This document shows, in pieces, positions 9,781 through 21,350 of a stretch of DNA of 64,000 nucleotides. The notes beneath the pieces are model-generated. The model was not told the DNA's origin, did no database searches, and saw only the letters and a program-made list of their open reading frames with translations. The stretch is from Marthasterias glacialis. Its lineage: Eukaryota; Echinodermata; Asteroidea; Forcipulatida; Asteriidae. Every line of letters begins with the position of its first letter. The first letter of the stretch is position 1. Made by a program: the position numbers and the translations under genes. The DNA lies in NCBI GenBank assembly GCA_911728455.2, contig OU452226.1, forward strand, positions 18,927,938 to 18,991,937, written 5' to 3'.

Positions 9781-10725
9781 ATATGTTTGCATAATACTAG
9801 CATTTCAGGCTGAAGTGTTCAAACAGAATAAACAGAAGAAAAACAAAATAACACTTCAAATGCTATAAATCAATACTGGCATTATATCACATTCAGATTA
9901 ATTGTAAAGCATAAAAGTCATTATTTCCAGGAGTCACACTTTGTAAGAAATTGTCTCAGATACCAAACTTCACTCACAAGTAAAATTACAAAAATCTCCA
10001 GTAGAACCCGCAACATTTTAACAACAGGTGCGCGACTTTTTCAGCTGATCAGCTGATTTCCTCGATTTAGGGGCTTCTCAGCTCTGTCATTGAAAATGAA
10101 AAAAAAAAAAAATAAAGTCTTACTGTGCCTGGAAATGACCTCCAGATGCATTGCCTCTATGAAATTATTGGCATTGTTTGATAATATACAGAATAATCTC
10201 ACTTATTTTTACGAGTAAGGTCATATATAGTTTACGCAACAAACCTAAAGCACCTGTACGCAAATCATGACTTTTCAAAAATCGACAACGCAAATTATTG
10301 CAATTGCAAGTATATTCTTTTGTTTTTTTATTTATTATTTTTTTTTAAGTCTTTTTCTCTTTTTTTTTCCTTTTTCGTTTTATGGCCATACACTCGCTGT
10401 GATGTGTTGTAATGTTTACTTGTTTGTAAAGCATAAAGACATTATATCCATCCCACAAAAGATCACAATTTGTTATTTTTTTTTAGTCTTATGTTTTACA
10501 ATTGAGCTTGTACTTAAATTTGAATACATTTCCACTGTATTTCTCCAAATTCATGACCTGCCGCGAATCGATAACATTTCTTTGATGAATGTGTTGACTA
10601 AAATTAATAAAACTTCTTCTTCAAACAATATTGATCAGGTTTTAGGAAACGTCGTCACTTAAAGATACTAAATAATGGAGTGAAACTGGGCCCTATGTAA
10701 CATTGGATTTAAATTGAAATTTACG
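9781..10725. other. Gene-free stretch
   Basis: 10022-10140 contains a partial AGGCATGCAACTTT-family element (TTTTTCAGCTGATCAGCTGATTT). An ORF at 10267-10662 is T-rich and hydrophobic with no recognisable domain; I treat it as chance. Confidence 0.4.
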
Positions 10726-11060
10726 CAGTCAGTTTCCGGTTTATTTTGAACATTTGAAGTTAAAAGTTAGCATCCTGTCCTGCCACTTCCCAGTTTATAT
10801 CCATAGAGCTAGTTCTATGGTTTTATAATATATTTAGGGCGTGATACTTGGCTAAATGGCAGTTTCTGGTTGAATGGGTTCTGCCTAGCACCCCCCCAAA
10901 CAAGATATTGATTAGTTAGGGAGATTGCCAAGATTAGGACTAGATAGCTAAGTTGGCAGAGCGTTCGTACATTCAGCCAGGGGGTCACAGGTTCAAATCC
11001 CGCTTCAACCAATTTTTCTTTGTTCACCCCCAAATTATGTTTTACCAACAATTTAATATA
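10726..11060 (+). repeat. tRNA-like SINE, family V3
   Basis: The tRNA-like segment at about 10926-11010 has A box TAGATAGCTAAGTTGGCAGAG and B box GGTTCAAATCCCGC, followed by the TTTTTCTTTGTTCACCCCC tail block. The upstream body shares the CAGTCAGTTTCC and CTTCCCAG blocks with other copies. The B box is intact, but there is no acceptor-stem pairing. Confidence 0.7.
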
Positions 11061-11191
11061 ACGTTTGTAGCAATAAATTACGTTAGACTAAAGTATTTGA
11101 AGAAACAGAATCTCGCAGACGTCAAACTTTAATATGGTTGGGACCAACTTGGTTCCGGAAGTTGGAATACTCACAAGACTTGCACGGTCTA

Positions 11192-11378
11192 TAGACCGAT
11201 CCATTGTAGTCCAGACGCACAAGTGCTGCGCGCTACCCCGCCACGAGGAAGACACTTAAATCGCATAAAAAGTAAAACGGACAACGGTTTTTCCATGTCT
11301 GTGTGTACAAAACCCTGCGCTGCCAGCGTCCCAGCAATGGTGGCACCGTGCGCGTACGTACTAGAATGGGTCGGTCTA
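11192..11378. mobile_element. AGACCGATCC-end MITE
   Basis: Ends TAGACCGATCCATT and GGGTCGGTCTA; 187 bp. It is one of six elements in the window with these TA-bounded termini. The interior differs from the others. Confidence 0.65.
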
Positions 11379-13948
11379 TAGCGATGATCTAATTCAAACA
11401 ATACACTGTAGGAAAAGCAAACTGAGTAGAGTATCATGATCAATTTATGTATTGACACAGTGGTTCCATCTCGCCTACTATGTGCTAACATATTACAGAA
11501 CCTCTTAGCCATTGTAGGCTTGTTTGCTGTATCCGTGCTCAGGGTCGCTGCTCAATTATTTGTTCTGTTTTCTTAGAGATTGTTCAATAATGTTCAATAT
11601 TTCGCACTATGCCAAGTCTTTACAAGCAGTCGTGGGAAGGAAAAGTTTACACAAGACATCCATGCAATTTGGATGAATGAGATGTGGTCTGGTCAATAAC
11701 TGCAGTAAAAAAGAAACTGCATGTAATTTGTGCACATCATCAATCAAAGACAAGATAATGTACGCTGTAGAAAGCATATCAGCAAGGGTGTACATGTAGA
11801 TACCAGTGGAGTGTGACACCCCAATTTGTTGTCTTCTTCCAATATACCTAGTGTTTGGACTCTTTGCATACGTTTCACAAACCTACTGCAGGTCTCTCCC
11901 CACGCACAAGAAGCTAGCGTAATATGGCTGATGCGTGCGAATTGGGAGTTAATGCTCGTGAGTTGTGGCTGTTACGCAAAAAAAAAAAAAAAAAAAAAAA
12001 TCAAATTCACAACAATCTTACAATTGAACCATTTAAAATGCTCCAGATTGCACAGTAGGGCTTCTAAAACTAAACATAAACATCAAATAAAAGACATTCC
12101 GTTGACCTAAACTCAGTTCAGCTTGCTTTGGCCAAACTTACTAAATTTAGGTCCTGAATGCCCCCCCCCCCCCCCCCCCCCCCCCCGCCCAATTTTGAAA
12201 AACCTAGAGAGGATCCTGTACTGTGTACGTGCACTGGTTATACCCCATTCTCTATGGTGCCCTACATGTATAACTGCCATTTATAGTCCCAAAAAGGTAC
12301 AGTGGGATACGGGGTACCAACTATACGTACAAAGTGTGCTCTTTAAAAATAAGTGCAGATGACACACATTAACACAGCAATTTTCCCCAAAAACTGGCTC
12401 ATTATAGTTTATAGGATGTTATTCGCATGGGGATTACAGGGTTTCAAAGCTTACTCAATAATTGACAAATGCATGCAGCAGAAATGGCCTTGCAGTGAGC
12501 TGAGGCTGCCATGGAAATATCTGAAGCCAAATCCTTCATAATGACAGAGGTAGTCCGGGTCAATTAGTGGCTCCAATAGTTGCATTGAGCACGCACTGCT
12601 AACTGTCTAAACAAAGACCAAGGACGTTGATTCAACAACAGACATCTATGCTTAATGGTTCCAAAGTAATTTTGGATGAGAACAAGCTATAATGGCATCA
12701 TGTCTGGCAAGAAAAGCCGCAAGCAAATTTGACATCAACTTCCTACAACCACTCCTCTCCCCCCCCCCCACCCCGAAAAAAAAGAAAGTGTTGTTTATCA
12801 GCTTGCCCTGATCATTTCGATTGAGGGTTGACAATTAATTACCAGATCTCTAGGTGAGGGCATGTTTGACATAAAATGCAATGTGGCTAATGGAACTCTA
12901 TGCAGTGCAATACCAATTAGCTTTAATTTTGAACATTGCATGTATTTTTTTTGTCATTGTCCATGTTTTTAGTTTTGAAACAGCATCATCTGTCAAAATT
13001 TGTTCAAAGAAAAACAAAACTTTTTTTTTTTCCTTTTTTTTTCAGTAAGCTAAAATCAGGCCATGCAACTTTCCAGTCTGCGCCCAGCATTGGTAAATCT
13101 CAAAGACCAGTATTGGCACCTTACATGCATATGCATGAAATTACAAACCTGTGAAAGTTTAAGATAAATTGGTCGTCTGAGTCACAAGAAAATAGTTTAT
13201 TATTGTCTTTTGGCGTCTTTTTCTCAGAACTATTATCACACATGTGCAATTATGCTAGAAGAATTGCCTCGTGATTTAGGGTTCACCCACCATTTTTCCC
13301 TTCCCCTAATCCCCTCTCGATTTACCCTTGATGCGATCTGTCCAGTAGAGCGAGGTGCCCACGTACTCAGATGTACCCAATCAACAGCCTGTCTCTTCAC
13401 ATCACACGCAAACATGCATGTGATTTGTTCAGATTTTTCACTGATTTCAGGATTTTTCACTGATCCCCCCTTGGCCTTCAGATTTTCTCGAAAGAGGCAA
13501 ACTTGCCATCACAGATGGAAAGACTCGGCCTTTGATATGACCAGACCTTCAGATATCCATTTAAAAACGATGTAGAGAGTCTGTAAACCTCTAACATTCT
13601 GTACATCAAGGTACATAGCTTCATTTCCACACCAAGAGGAAATTGTTATCAAATTTTCAGGATTTTTCATTTCGTACAATCTCATCCCGGCATATCATAC
13701 ATAGGGTATACAAGGAGTACCATCTGCACAGAGTACCATCTGCACAGCAGTGCCCTGGGGCAGGATTGTGCACAATCAATAACACAAGAAATCAATGGAT
13801 TCTGAATCATGTATGCATATAACCAGATAGATGAACAATTTAGATGACACCTTTGTTTCAGGATTGTGACAGGCTTGTATTATAATCAGCTATTTTTTGG
13901 CATCAAAAATGTACCATGCTCTTAAAATTGAAATTGATGTATACAATA
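11379..13948. other. Gene-free stretch with homopolymer tracts
   Basis: No supported exon. It contains a poly(A) run at about 11979-12000, a C tract at 12163-12186, and a 16-bp tandem duplication (GAGTACCATCTGCACA) at about 13717-13748. 12940-13075 is a diverged copy of a repeat also found at 43560-43690 (TTTTGAAACA...CATCTGTCAAAATT). Confidence 0.45.
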
Positions 13949-14113
13949 GTAAACTTGCGGGTACAGCCATGTATAAATCTCTGTTGGGAGGAGTGGTGGC
14001 TCTGAAAAGAGCCGGTGCGGTCTCGAAATTTCAAACAGTATACTCTGCTCGTCTTCAGAGCAACCACTCCTCCAAGAAGAGATTTATACATGGTTGTACC
14101 CGCAAGTTTACTA
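13949..14113. mobile_element. MITE with 34-bp inverted repeat
   Basis: Left end TAGTAAACTTGCGGGTACA..CATGTATAAATCTCT and right end AGAGATTTATACATGG..TGTACCCGCAAGTTTACTA are nearly perfect complements over about 34 bp. A second inner pair is GGAGGAGTGGT / ACCACTCCTCC. The 165-bp unit is TA-bounded, and a TA target duplication is possible. Confidence 0.85.
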
Positions 14114-14257
14114 GTTATAATTTCTTATTATCCTTCACACCATGCAAAGCTTCAAACATTACCTACGATGTACATACAAAAATGAAGATTTTAGATCAAA
14201 CTGTTCTTTTTTGTTGGTTTTTTCTTTTTTTTGGGGGGGGCCATATTATTTTTTTTA

Positions 14258-14463
14258 TTTGGTGCTTGCTCTGTGGCATGGTGTACCCCCCCCCCTTCCA
14301 CCTTCCACGGTGTCTTTATTGTGTTCTGGGAATATCAGGTATTCTGTAGAGGGTTTTCGGTGTGGGGGATGTCGGGGGTTGTGGGGGGGGGGAAAGAGTT
14401 TGCTTAGAGTATAGGAACATTTGTGTGGGTGGCGTGTTGGGATTCCCTGTGCCACATATCGTG
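14258..14463 (+). mobile_element. GTGGCAGGGTGTACCCCC-type repeat, copy 1
   Basis: A repeat of about 200 bp that begins near TTGGTGC..TGTGGCATGGTGTACCCCC and ends GGGATTCCCTGTGCCACATA. The terminal TGTGGCA/TGCCACA form a short inverted repeat. Better copies are at 37284-37472 and 40640-40805, all in the same orientation. Confidence 0.65.
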
Positions 14464-15062
14464 TATGGTGTACATTTATATGACTCTATGGGCTTCTGTC
14501 ATGCACAATAAAATAGGTAAAACTCAATTAAGATTGAATCCCACCCGAGGAAAATGCCTGTGAATATTTTTTTTCACAGGACTCGGGAAAGTACTGAGTA
14601 TACAGTGCTTAACACACATCTGTGTATGGGTAGAAACTACAACTTATATTCAATTAAAATTGATTGAAGTTTATATTAAATTTGTATTTGAATGTTGGAA
14701 AAATGCACTTCCCTTTACTTAAACATTTCAGTTGGTTTGTTTTAACTTTATTTGTAATCTTCTTGGACTCGTGCCAACCGTGCTAACTGGCAGTTGAACT
14801 TGAAGTGCTTGGAGTGGACAAAGCAGACACCAGACTATTATGAAATAATTAAATCTAAGGAAAGATATTGAATTAGACAAAATTGATACCTTCATACATG
14901 TATGGTGAAAAATGTGACATTTTTGTGTAATACATGTATGAAGGTTGTTTACATATTTACATGGATGTTTGTACGCACATTGTGCTCAACATAAGCTATG
15001 AAAGATTCTTTCTTATTAATCATGTTTCTTGAAATCTCATTTGCTGTTGTTTTCCCACAATA
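14464..15062. other. Gene-free stretch
   Basis: AT-rich, no exon. It includes a palindromic TACATGTATG / CATACATGTA pair around 14896-14942. Confidence 0.35.
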
Positions 15063-15660
15063 ATTCACAGTGGACAATCTCAGAACTCATATGGAGTTCT
15101 GTCTGTTGGTAAACCTTATTTGGTTTTAGATTAGGAAGACCACTGTCATCAGCTGATGAATTGTTGGAGGCACAGTGGACATCCTCTGATCTCATTTTCT
15201 TTAGTTGGGTGTTTTTGGCTGGGATGGAGTTCTGTCTGTTGGAAACCTAATGTGGTTTTAGATTAGGAAGACCACCTCCATCAGTAGATGAACTGTTGGA
15301 GGCACAGTGGACAATCTCTGATCTCATTTTCTTGTGTTGAGGGTGTTTGTTAGGGCTGGAATTTGTCTGTCTGTTGCCAGCCTTATGTGGTTTTAGATTA
15401 GGAACACCACCTCCATCAGTAGATGAACTGTTGGGAGGCACAGTGGACAATCTCTGATCTCATTTTCTTGTGTTGGGAGTGTCTGAACGGGCTGGATCAA
15501 GTTCCGTCTTTTACTAACCCCATGTGGTTTTTAGATTAGGAAGACCACCATTATTATGTCTAACAGCATCCATCAGATGGACTTTTTGAGGCAGAGTGGA
15601 CAATCTCTGACCTGACTTTCTTTTGTTGAGTGTGCTTGCCATGGCACCTCTTTCTGATGG
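15063..15660 (-). repeat. Tandem repeat, about 132-bp unit, 5 diverged copies
   Basis: The block GTGGACAATCTCTGATCTCA recurs with starts near 15079, 15184, 15316, 15452 and 15605, giving spacings of 105, 132, 136 and 153 bp. Each unit also holds GGTTTTAGATTAGGAAGACC and TCAGTAGATGAACTGTTGG. On the minus strand the two middle units are open (15450-15247) and translate to a repeating NSSSTDGGG.PNLKPH / KKMRSEIVH pattern. Outer units have indels and stops in that frame. It could be a decayed repeat-coding exon or a plain minisatellite. I do not recognise the protein. Confidence 0.8.
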
Positions 15661-16466
15661 TGCTCACAAGAAGGTAACTATTTGTAGCAAAGTTGTTTTC
15701 TAATTGAATCAAATCTCAATCTGATAAAGTTAGGGCGTCCACTATGGACTGCATCAAAATAACAAAATTTTGTAGAGTTACAACCATAGAGTTATATATA
15801 AGAACTAGAGGGTGCACAAACCATGCGAGACAGCCCAACAAGGAGCATTTTTGTCCATTGAGAAAATGGCGCGGACCATTCATTTACACTGGTCACTCAT
15901 TCATTCACACAGCAGCCATTTTCTAAGTGGACATTCGTATGCAAAGGACCCATAGGGATTTTCGCCCATGGTGATCAGTCAGTGAAGTTCCGTGCGTGGC
16001 ATCGCGAGTGCTCCCTCTAGTTCTTATATGTAACTCTATGGTTACAACAAAGTTTATAGAGTTACATGTATACTAAAATCTTACACGTGTCTTTTTTTCC
16101 CTATTTCTATCATGGGAAACCCTTGAATTGCAATACATGTACGTCACAATTATGCATCGTTTTGCTTTTAAAAAGATTTTAACCAGTTCCTTTTGCAGGG
16201 TATCGTTTCCTAGATTTTTATTTTTTTCGTCAGTTGAACCGCCCTCTGCTGTTTTATCAATTCACAGTTGCAGGTACGCGCATACTTGGCCCAGTGGGAG
16301 ACTTGACCCTCACCCTCCCAAATTCTTCTGCATTGTGTGTATCCTCTTAGCTAAAATGAAGGATTCAGAAGGACTGGGCCTACAGCCCTCAGTGAGGGAT
16401 GTAGGCCCCCACAACAATGGCTTACCACTGGGTCAGGCATTCAAATCTTATCTGAGTCCGCAGATG
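15661..16466. other. Gene-free stretch
   Basis: No exon. A possible MITE spans about 15783-16045, from CCATAGAGTTATATATAAGAACTAGAGGG to CCCTCTAGTTCTTATATGTAACTCTATGG. These two segments are close inverted complements, and the interior contains ATGGCGCGGACC. Confidence 0.55.
15783..16042. mobile_element. MITE with AACCATAGAGTTA ends
   Basis: Left ACCATAGAGTTATATATAAGAACTAGAGG and right CTCTAGTTCTTATATGTAACTCTATGGT pair over about 28 bp. The interior includes an inverted AATGGCGCGGACC / GCAGCCATTTTCT region. About 260 bp, non-coding. Confidence 0.75.
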
Positions 16467-16954
16467 TTAAAGGTTCACTGAAATAAAAAGTATTCATGCT
16501 TTTATGTTACACCTTATAATTTTTATAAAACGATTCACTTGTAAGAAATCATTTTTTGCATTCCTGTGTATTTTTGCATAATTTGTTTTCTTTAAAAAAT
16601 AACAGTCTTCAGGAACGCCCACAAAAATAGGTCACTTGCTAACATGGCTTGATTCTCAACGTGACATCACATGCATTACATAATGGTTCCTGAGCTATTC
16701 CACAAAACAATTGTTCAGGGATCGGGTCTGCCAAAGGAATGAAAAATATGTGTTCTTCTATTAACAAATTCATTCTTGGTTGTAATGCATGTGATGTCAC
16801 ATTGAGAATCCAGCCATTGTTAGCAAATGACCTATTTTTGTGGGCGTTCCTAAAGACTGTTATTTTTTAAAGAAAACAAATTATGCGAAAAATACACAGG
16901 AATGCCAAAAAATGATTAAAAGCATTAGTACTTTGTATTTCAGTGAACCTTTAA
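16467..16954. mobile_element. TTAA-bounded MITE (piggyBac-like)
   Basis: Termini TTAAAGGTTCACTGAAAT and ATTTCAGTGAACCTTTAA are perfect complements including TTAA, and the arms remain complementary for about 200 bp each (for example GGCGTTCCT.AAGACTGTTATTTTTTAAAGAAAA). The unit is 488 bp around a loop near 16690-16770. TTAA at both ends is the piggyBac-type target site. No ORF. Confidence 0.88.
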
Positions 16955-17960
16955 AGTGGCATGTATGTAGGAGAGGAGGGATATTGGAGGATTGAGGTCA
17001 AATGAAGGCAAACATTTTCTAGGAAAATTAAGGAACACTTGCTGTCAGAAGGTTTACCGGGCAAATTTCCACTGTTCACATGCAGTGTAGTTCTGAGTGT
17101 GCGCAACACATACTAAGGATTTACCTTGTAAGTCTGCTGCCACCTAGTGTTCCATCTCAAATTGCCATATTGTGGCCGAGAATGGAAGGTATGATGTGAT
17201 GGACTTGGATCAAGAAGAAAATCTGACTTTGGGTCAAGTTGAGGGGTCCTTGTTCATGATGCAGAATTGCAAATATAAATTTGTTCAATTCTTTCTTGCT
17301 CTCTTCATATTGAACTCAACAGAGGGCGGTATCAACAAACAACCACTGACTTGTTTTGCTTACATCTAAAAAAACAGATTGTTTTTGTAAATAGCGGTTT
17401 TGTTTGGATTGAAATCGTGTTTGCAGCTTTGTATTGTAAATATTTAAAAAAAAAAAAAAATGTATAATTCTGTTTAAACATGTAAATTATTTGATTTATA
17501 ATGTAAATTATAACAAAATATACAGTTCTATCTTTAAATTATTTGAAAAAGAATCTAAAATATAATTTTTTTTTTGTAATGTACAGCTGATTTGATATAT
17601 ATTGAAGTACTTATTATGTGTGCTGCTTAAATTGTCTCTTTAAAGTATTTTGTTAATAACTTGTAAAATTCAGAGCATGTCTGAGGTATCCACTTGCGGA
17701 GATTTAAAAATCTCTCCGAAAGCTCAATGATCTGAAGGACCCAAAGGACAAATCAATGTTCTTCTTTACCCCTCTGAAGTCTTGACTTACTCTTTTTTTT
17801 CCCCTGATCTTTTTTTCTCTGATCATTTTTTTCCTCTTTCGATCGTTGACGCCTCTGTCTTTGGCTCTAATGATTTTGATTTTGCTGGCATTCATCGACA
17901 CTGTCATCCTCCGACTCGGAGGTTGCCATGGGCCGTGCCTGAACTGACAGCTTCAGCAAC
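16955..17960. other. Gene-free stretch
   Basis: AT-rich; no exon or matched repeat ends recognised. Confidence 0.35.
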
Positions 17961-17962
17961 TA

Positions 17963-18016
17963 GTGGCTATGGCTAGATGGCTGAGAAGGCATATATTCTA
18001 GCCCTAGCCATAGCCA
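17963..18016. repeat. Hairpin TGGCTATGGCTAG / CTAGCCCTAGCCATAGCCA
   Basis: A short inverted repeat whose arm TTGGCTATGGCT also occurs inverted at about 60670-60770 (GGCTTTGGCTATGGCTTAG ... CCAAGCCATAGCCAAGG). It is probably the terminus pair of another small element family. Confidence 0.55.
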
Positions 18017-18044
18017 AAATCACTTGATTCAGACACTGCCTGAA

Positions 18045-18214
18045 GCCCGGTTCATACGTCATGCGAATGCAAAGCGAATTTGACGTCACTCTCCTACATT
18101 CGCAGCAAATTTCGCAAAAAGTTGAACACATTTTAACTGAGGGAAATTGTTTGTCGCGAATTTGTGACGTCAAATTCGCTTCGCCTTCGCATACTCGTGA
18201 AGTATGAACTGGGC
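18045..18214. mobile_element. MITE with GCCCGGTTCATAC ends
   Basis: Left GCCCGGTTCATACGTCATGCG..AGCGAATTTGACGTCA, right TGACGTCAAATTCGCTTCGC..GAAGTATGAACTGGGC. Long imperfect inverted repeat, 170 bp. The arms contain TGACGTCA (CRE/ATF-type) sites. Confidence 0.82.
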
Positions 18215-18239
18215 TTTAAGATGTCATTTATTGTGTGAT

Positions 18240-18749
18240 TAATTCGTTGTGTGCCCGGTAAAAGTATGCAAGGACAAGTTCCAGGTAAAAAGGCGTAAGC
18301 AAATGATGTGAAATTTTGTGTTTCAAGAAAACTGAGCGGGAAAGTTTGATCAATTTTTGGCCATTCAGAATTTATTATAGGAAGGTTAAATTCTGCATGG
18401 GAATGGGAAAACATGTCTGTTGGTTAATTCTAGCAACAAAATTGTAATAGACCTTATGCATGGACGTCATCACGCCGCCATCTTAGAGGTAAATCGATGA
18501 TGAAACAATGGAAACGCAGAGATTTGTACGCGCGGCGCACAGGATTGGCCAATGAACAACCTCATTTTGACCTCTAGACGAGGCCGCCCTACTCAAATGA
18601 CGTCATGTGCATAAGGTCTATTATACCATAATTTCCATGTAAGGAGCCATTTTATTGCTTGCGTCCTTTTAACACTGGGACGATATACTTTATGTGTCTG
18701 GCAAAAGGGCGTAACGCCTTACGCCCTTTTACCGGGCACACGACGAATT
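18240..18749. mobile_element. MITE with AATTCGTTGTGTGCCCGG ends, split by a younger MITE
   Basis: Left AATTCGTTGTGTGCCCGGTAAAAG, right CTTTTACCGGGCACACGACGAATT, nearly perfect complements. The second arm continues with AAAAGGCGTAAG / CTTACGCC-type pairing. The 173-bp TAGACCTTATGCA MITE sits inside at 18448-18620, so this element is older. Confidence 0.8.
18448..18620. mobile_element. 173-bp MITE, TAGACCTTATGCA family, copy 1
   Basis: Ends TAGACCTTATGCATGGACGTCA and TGACGTCATGTGCATAAGGTCTA. It is nearly identical along its whole length to 32481-32653 (same 173-bp length). The interior contains CACGCCGCCATCTTAGAGG and GCGGCGCACAGGATTGGCCAATG. The TA at each end may be the target duplication. 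Confidence 0.9.
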
Positions 18750-20300
18750 GCTCTGTATGTTTGTTATTGTTGTCATTCTTAGTGTTGTTATTATTATTAT
18801 TAAAAATTTACAAGGTTATTTTTAAAGGTAAACTATTGATAATGTGGCAAAAGCATCTTTGTGTCTCACTCTTCCTTTAGAGTGGTCTGCTGGCCAATTA
18901 CCAGTTCTGAAACTTTTGAAACTTGTGAAAAAAAATACTATTTCATAGGACCTTGAAGGGCAGAACCTGACCTTAACCTCCAACTGACAGAAAACCAGGT
19001 TAAAGTGTCCCAGTTAACATCACATTATTAAAATCTGTTACCTTTTAGTATCTACTTAATTCACGTCTTAATGATTTAGAACAATTCTTTACTGATAATA
19101 CCCTTGTGCAATTTTGGGGTTGGAAGACAAAATACATTAGTCAATGACTATTGACTATTAAATGAAATATAGTGTATTGTAAAGTTTGATCATTATGTGC
19201 AGTAGTTAAACAATGTTAATTCTTTTTGATCAATCTAATAATTTTTCAGAGGTTATGTTTATCCATAAGAATATGTTTGTAATGAAAATAGTATACTCTG
19301 CTATGATCTTCCAATTGCATACATTTTTCCCTGCCACTTTCAACCTGAGCTTATTGAAACACTTGCTGGGATATTTTTGCTCCAGGCCATTTCTGATCAA
19401 GCTTGTTTTGATGTGGCTTAATATAGCTTTAATGACATAGCCAATCTATGTTTAGCCAAAGCTGCCAGCAGGGGTGTAGCAAGGGGGCGGGGTGTGAAAC
19501 CCCTTGTTCATTTTCTGAGCATTTTGCGCCTCAGTTGATAAACAAAGCACCAAATCAAGTAGAGCAAGGGCATCTAGACTGATATTCAGTCATTTTGCCG
19601 ACTAAAAATCTTAATTTTTCCTTTAAGCACAGTAATCTGCACATATTTTTTGCAAACTCTGACATTGTTAGATAACAGTGGGGTTATGTGCTGGGCGAGC
19701 TAGTTTTTTCATGAAATAGTGGAGAGTGTTGGTAGTGGACAAGTTGGCGCACTATGATCCCAGCAAAAGGAAATGACTATAGTCAAATTGGCTTCCATAC
19801 ACCCTCCCAAATAAAAATGCCCTTTCCACGCCCCCTGTGTACACAGCCTCAGTTTGGTTACGTTGGTTTAAAAGGAAAACTACAAAAACCAAGATGGATG
19901 CACTTTGATCACGGTCTGTTGGGTACGTATTGAGAGCAAGATCATATGACAACCCTAGAGTCAGGGAAAGCCCTCGGCATTTTGAACACATGGCAGGTTG
20001 TTGGTCATTTTTTAATGCCACCACTGCTGGGAACTGAAGCTCCCGAGGAACTGCTGGGAACTGAAGGTTCCCAAGGAACCTTCCTTAATGGAGTCATAGG
20101 TTCATCCCGATTCCCGCCTTCCCCTCCCTTGCTGCATTTTGTATAGTACATGTAGCTACTGGTACATTAATAGATCAACAACTGAGGTCTATGGAAGTGC
20201 AGTGGTGGAGAAAATACGTTTGTAGATGATTCCATGTGGTGAAATAAAGGAACTGCCAGGAACTGTCTACATTTTTTACTTGGCGAGAATTACTTAGGGT
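18750..20300. other. Gene-free stretch with decayed repeats
   Basis: 19474-19838 is bounded by CAGGGGTGTAGCAAGGGG and a decayed CCCTTTCCACGCCCCCTG, plausibly an old hAT-type element. 19845-19925 is a fragment related to the 3912-4087 MITE (TTTGGTTACGTTGGTTT..CCAAGATGG). No exon seen. Confidence 0.45.
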
Positions 20301-20437
20301 AGGGACTTACAAGATTTCTACCTATTTTGACAGTAAGTCATTTGCATTTAGATTTTGAATAATGTGTGGTACAATGACTTGATCGGGTCACAAGTGAACA
20401 TCTCAAATTGGACTCCCAAGACTAAAGACCATGTTGC

Positions 20438-20594
20438 CATGTCACATGGTTCGAGACAAGCTATTAAGGCAACTTCCAGATGGGCAAAGCCTGGTACCAT
20501 TGTGCCATATAAAGTCATTCAGAAATGTGTATGGGCATTTGCCATCTCTTACCTAACTACGCAAAAGCTTGCCTCGAACCATGTGACATACATA
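20438..20594. mobile_element. MITE with ATGTCACATGGTTCGAG ends
   Basis: Left ATGTCACATGGTTCGAGACAAGCT and right AGCTTGCCTCGAACCATGTGACAT form a near-perfect 23-bp inverted repeat. The right-end block (GCTTGCC.CGAACCAT) also occurs at 21690-21715 and 61818-61840. The ORF at 20355-20687 simply runs through it. Confidence 0.78.
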
Positions 20595-20689
20595 AAGCCA
20601 ATGTCTCTAGTCAGAGTTAATTCAGTTAATTACAGCTTCGTCAAAGATGAAATTGCTGAAACTATATCTGGATTATGGATGGATTAAGG

Positions 20690-20890
20690 GACATTATACC
20701 AGCGCCTAATGTCAGAGCGGATTAGCAGAAAATAGTTCTAAGTGTGTATTTTTAGTAAACAAAATAGCAGAGTACCAGTCAGACACCTATACACACAGTA
20801 TGTATTTTATTTTGGCTGGTAATCTGAATCTGTTAAGTAAGGTTTTTCTGTGACAAGCACATTGCTTGGTGCGAAACACCGATACGAAAC
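20690..20890 (-). mobile_element. GGGCCC-type MITE, strongly decayed
   Basis: GCAGAAAATAGTTCTAAGTG, GAGTACCAGTCAGACACC, GGCTGGTAATCTGAATCTG and GAAACTGGGCC follow the inverted block order of the family. The ends are incomplete. Confidence 0.5.
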
Positions 20891-21350
20891 TGGGCCTTAT
20901 TTTGTGTGCTGAAATGAGTACATTAAAAAAAAAGGATAATCAATGAAATAATTATAATCAATTACTGCCAGAGCTGCAATACTCTTTGTGCTAACTACAT
21001 GTAAATTTAATTGTAATCATTCCTCTTTGCTGGTCCTCTTTGCTAAAGGTTCAAACAATTACTTGGTTATTTGTTTAAATATTTAGATATTGGAATAATA
21101 CTGGAAGATGACTTTTAGGAATCCATTGTAAAAGATGATACTTTAGTGATGTCATTTACACGTTACAGGGTCCATTTGCATGGCTATGCGTACCCTGGAA
21201 ATCTGCACTTACTGCTCGTAGAATTCTACGCCATATTCTTTACAAGAAAATCTTTGGCTAACTTGCTTCCATACGCTCCCCAAAAGGAAATGTTGCCAGT
21301 TGGCAAAAAAAAAAGCCTGTGTTCATTTTATCAGGGAACATTGCAGTAAG

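Noticed and set aside
10267-10662. 131-codon hydrophobic ORF as a membrane protein
   Set aside because: Driven by T-rich tracts, no conserved motif, no splice or poly(A) context.
13897-14349. 150-codon ORF as a gene
   Set aside because: It runs from a palindromic MITE into a G-tract repeat.
20355-20687. 110-codon ORF as a gene
   Set aside because: It spans a MITE with 23-bp inverted ends; composition is not protein-like outside it.
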